A DNA stretch of 64,000 bases from Eopsaltria australis (taxonomy: Eukaryota; Chordata; Aves; Passeriformes; Petroicidae). Where the stretch lies: positions 372,001 through 436,000 of the forward strand of contig JAVTVJ010000793.1 of assembly GCA_034509425.1 (NCBI GenBank), given 5' to 3'. A program made the translations under genes and the position numbers. Shown here one piece after another: positions 63,928-64,000 of this stretch; the stretch's first letter is position 1; the number at the start of each line of letters is the position of its first letter. The notes beneath the pieces are model-generated. The model was not told the DNA's origin and searched no databases. It saw only the letters and a program-made list of their open reading frames with translations.

Positions 63928-64000
63928 TGTATTGGTTTTGTGTGGTAAGGTTTTGGTAGCTGGGGGGCTGCAAGGGTGACTTTGGGTGAAGGCAGCAGAG
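63928..64000 (+). mobile_element. Avian ERVL-type LTR, 5' start, cut by window end
   Basis: Starts TGTATTGGTTTTGTGTGG, then AAGGTTTTGGTAGC, GGGGGGCTGCAAGGGTGACT. This matches, from memory, the 5' start of the same avian ERVL LTR family whose 3' part lies at 18885-19301. Whether a full provirus or a solo LTR follows cannot be seen. Confidence 0.7.

Overview
This window looks like bird nuclear DNA, and a songbird (passerine) is plausible. The signs are many 3' fragments of the avian LINE CR1, avian endogenous-retrovirus LTR fragments, A/C-rich and T/G-rich simple tracts typical of songbird introns, AT-rich introns, and one GC-rich CpG island. No species can be named from sequence alone.

The one clear gene is CERK (ceramide kinase) on the + strand. 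All 13 coding exons could be read by eye. They run from the ATG at 21404, inside the CpG island, to the TAG at 60786-60788. Every intron begins GT and ends AG, and the phases join into one 543-codon frame (1632 bases with the stop). Human CERK has 537 residues, so the gene looks complete and intact. The 3' UTR probably runs to a poly(A) site near 63430. The enzyme phosphorylates ceramide to ceramide-1-phosphate at Golgi and plasma-membrane surfaces. It has an N-terminal PH domain, a diacylglycerol-kinase-type catalytic domain and a CxxxCxxC motif.

Layout: 1-21000 is intergenic with no gene I can support. It holds a 25-bp minisatellite (3280-3429), one exon-like segment (4587-4745), a 57-base A-rich tract (10798-10854), and a cluster of transposable-element remnants between 14.6 and 20.6 kb (four CR1 pieces, two LTR pieces). 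About 21000-22160 is the CERK CpG-island promoter, with GC boxes, no evident TATA box and a two-codon upstream ORF. 21404-60788 is CERK; its larger introns hold CR1 fragments (introns 5, 7, 9), a probable 880-bp antisense solo LTR (intron 11), a perfect 50-bp AT-rich palindrome (intron 1) and simple repeats. 63928-64000 is the start of another avian ERVL-type LTR, cut by the window edge.

In mammals CERK lies between TBC1D22A (on its 5' side) and GRAMD4 (on its 3' side). I recognise no exon of either, so they probably lie outside. I found no new multi-gene system. The points worth checking are local: the start region, LTR insertions, the palindrome, decoy splice sites and one unexplained exon-like segment.
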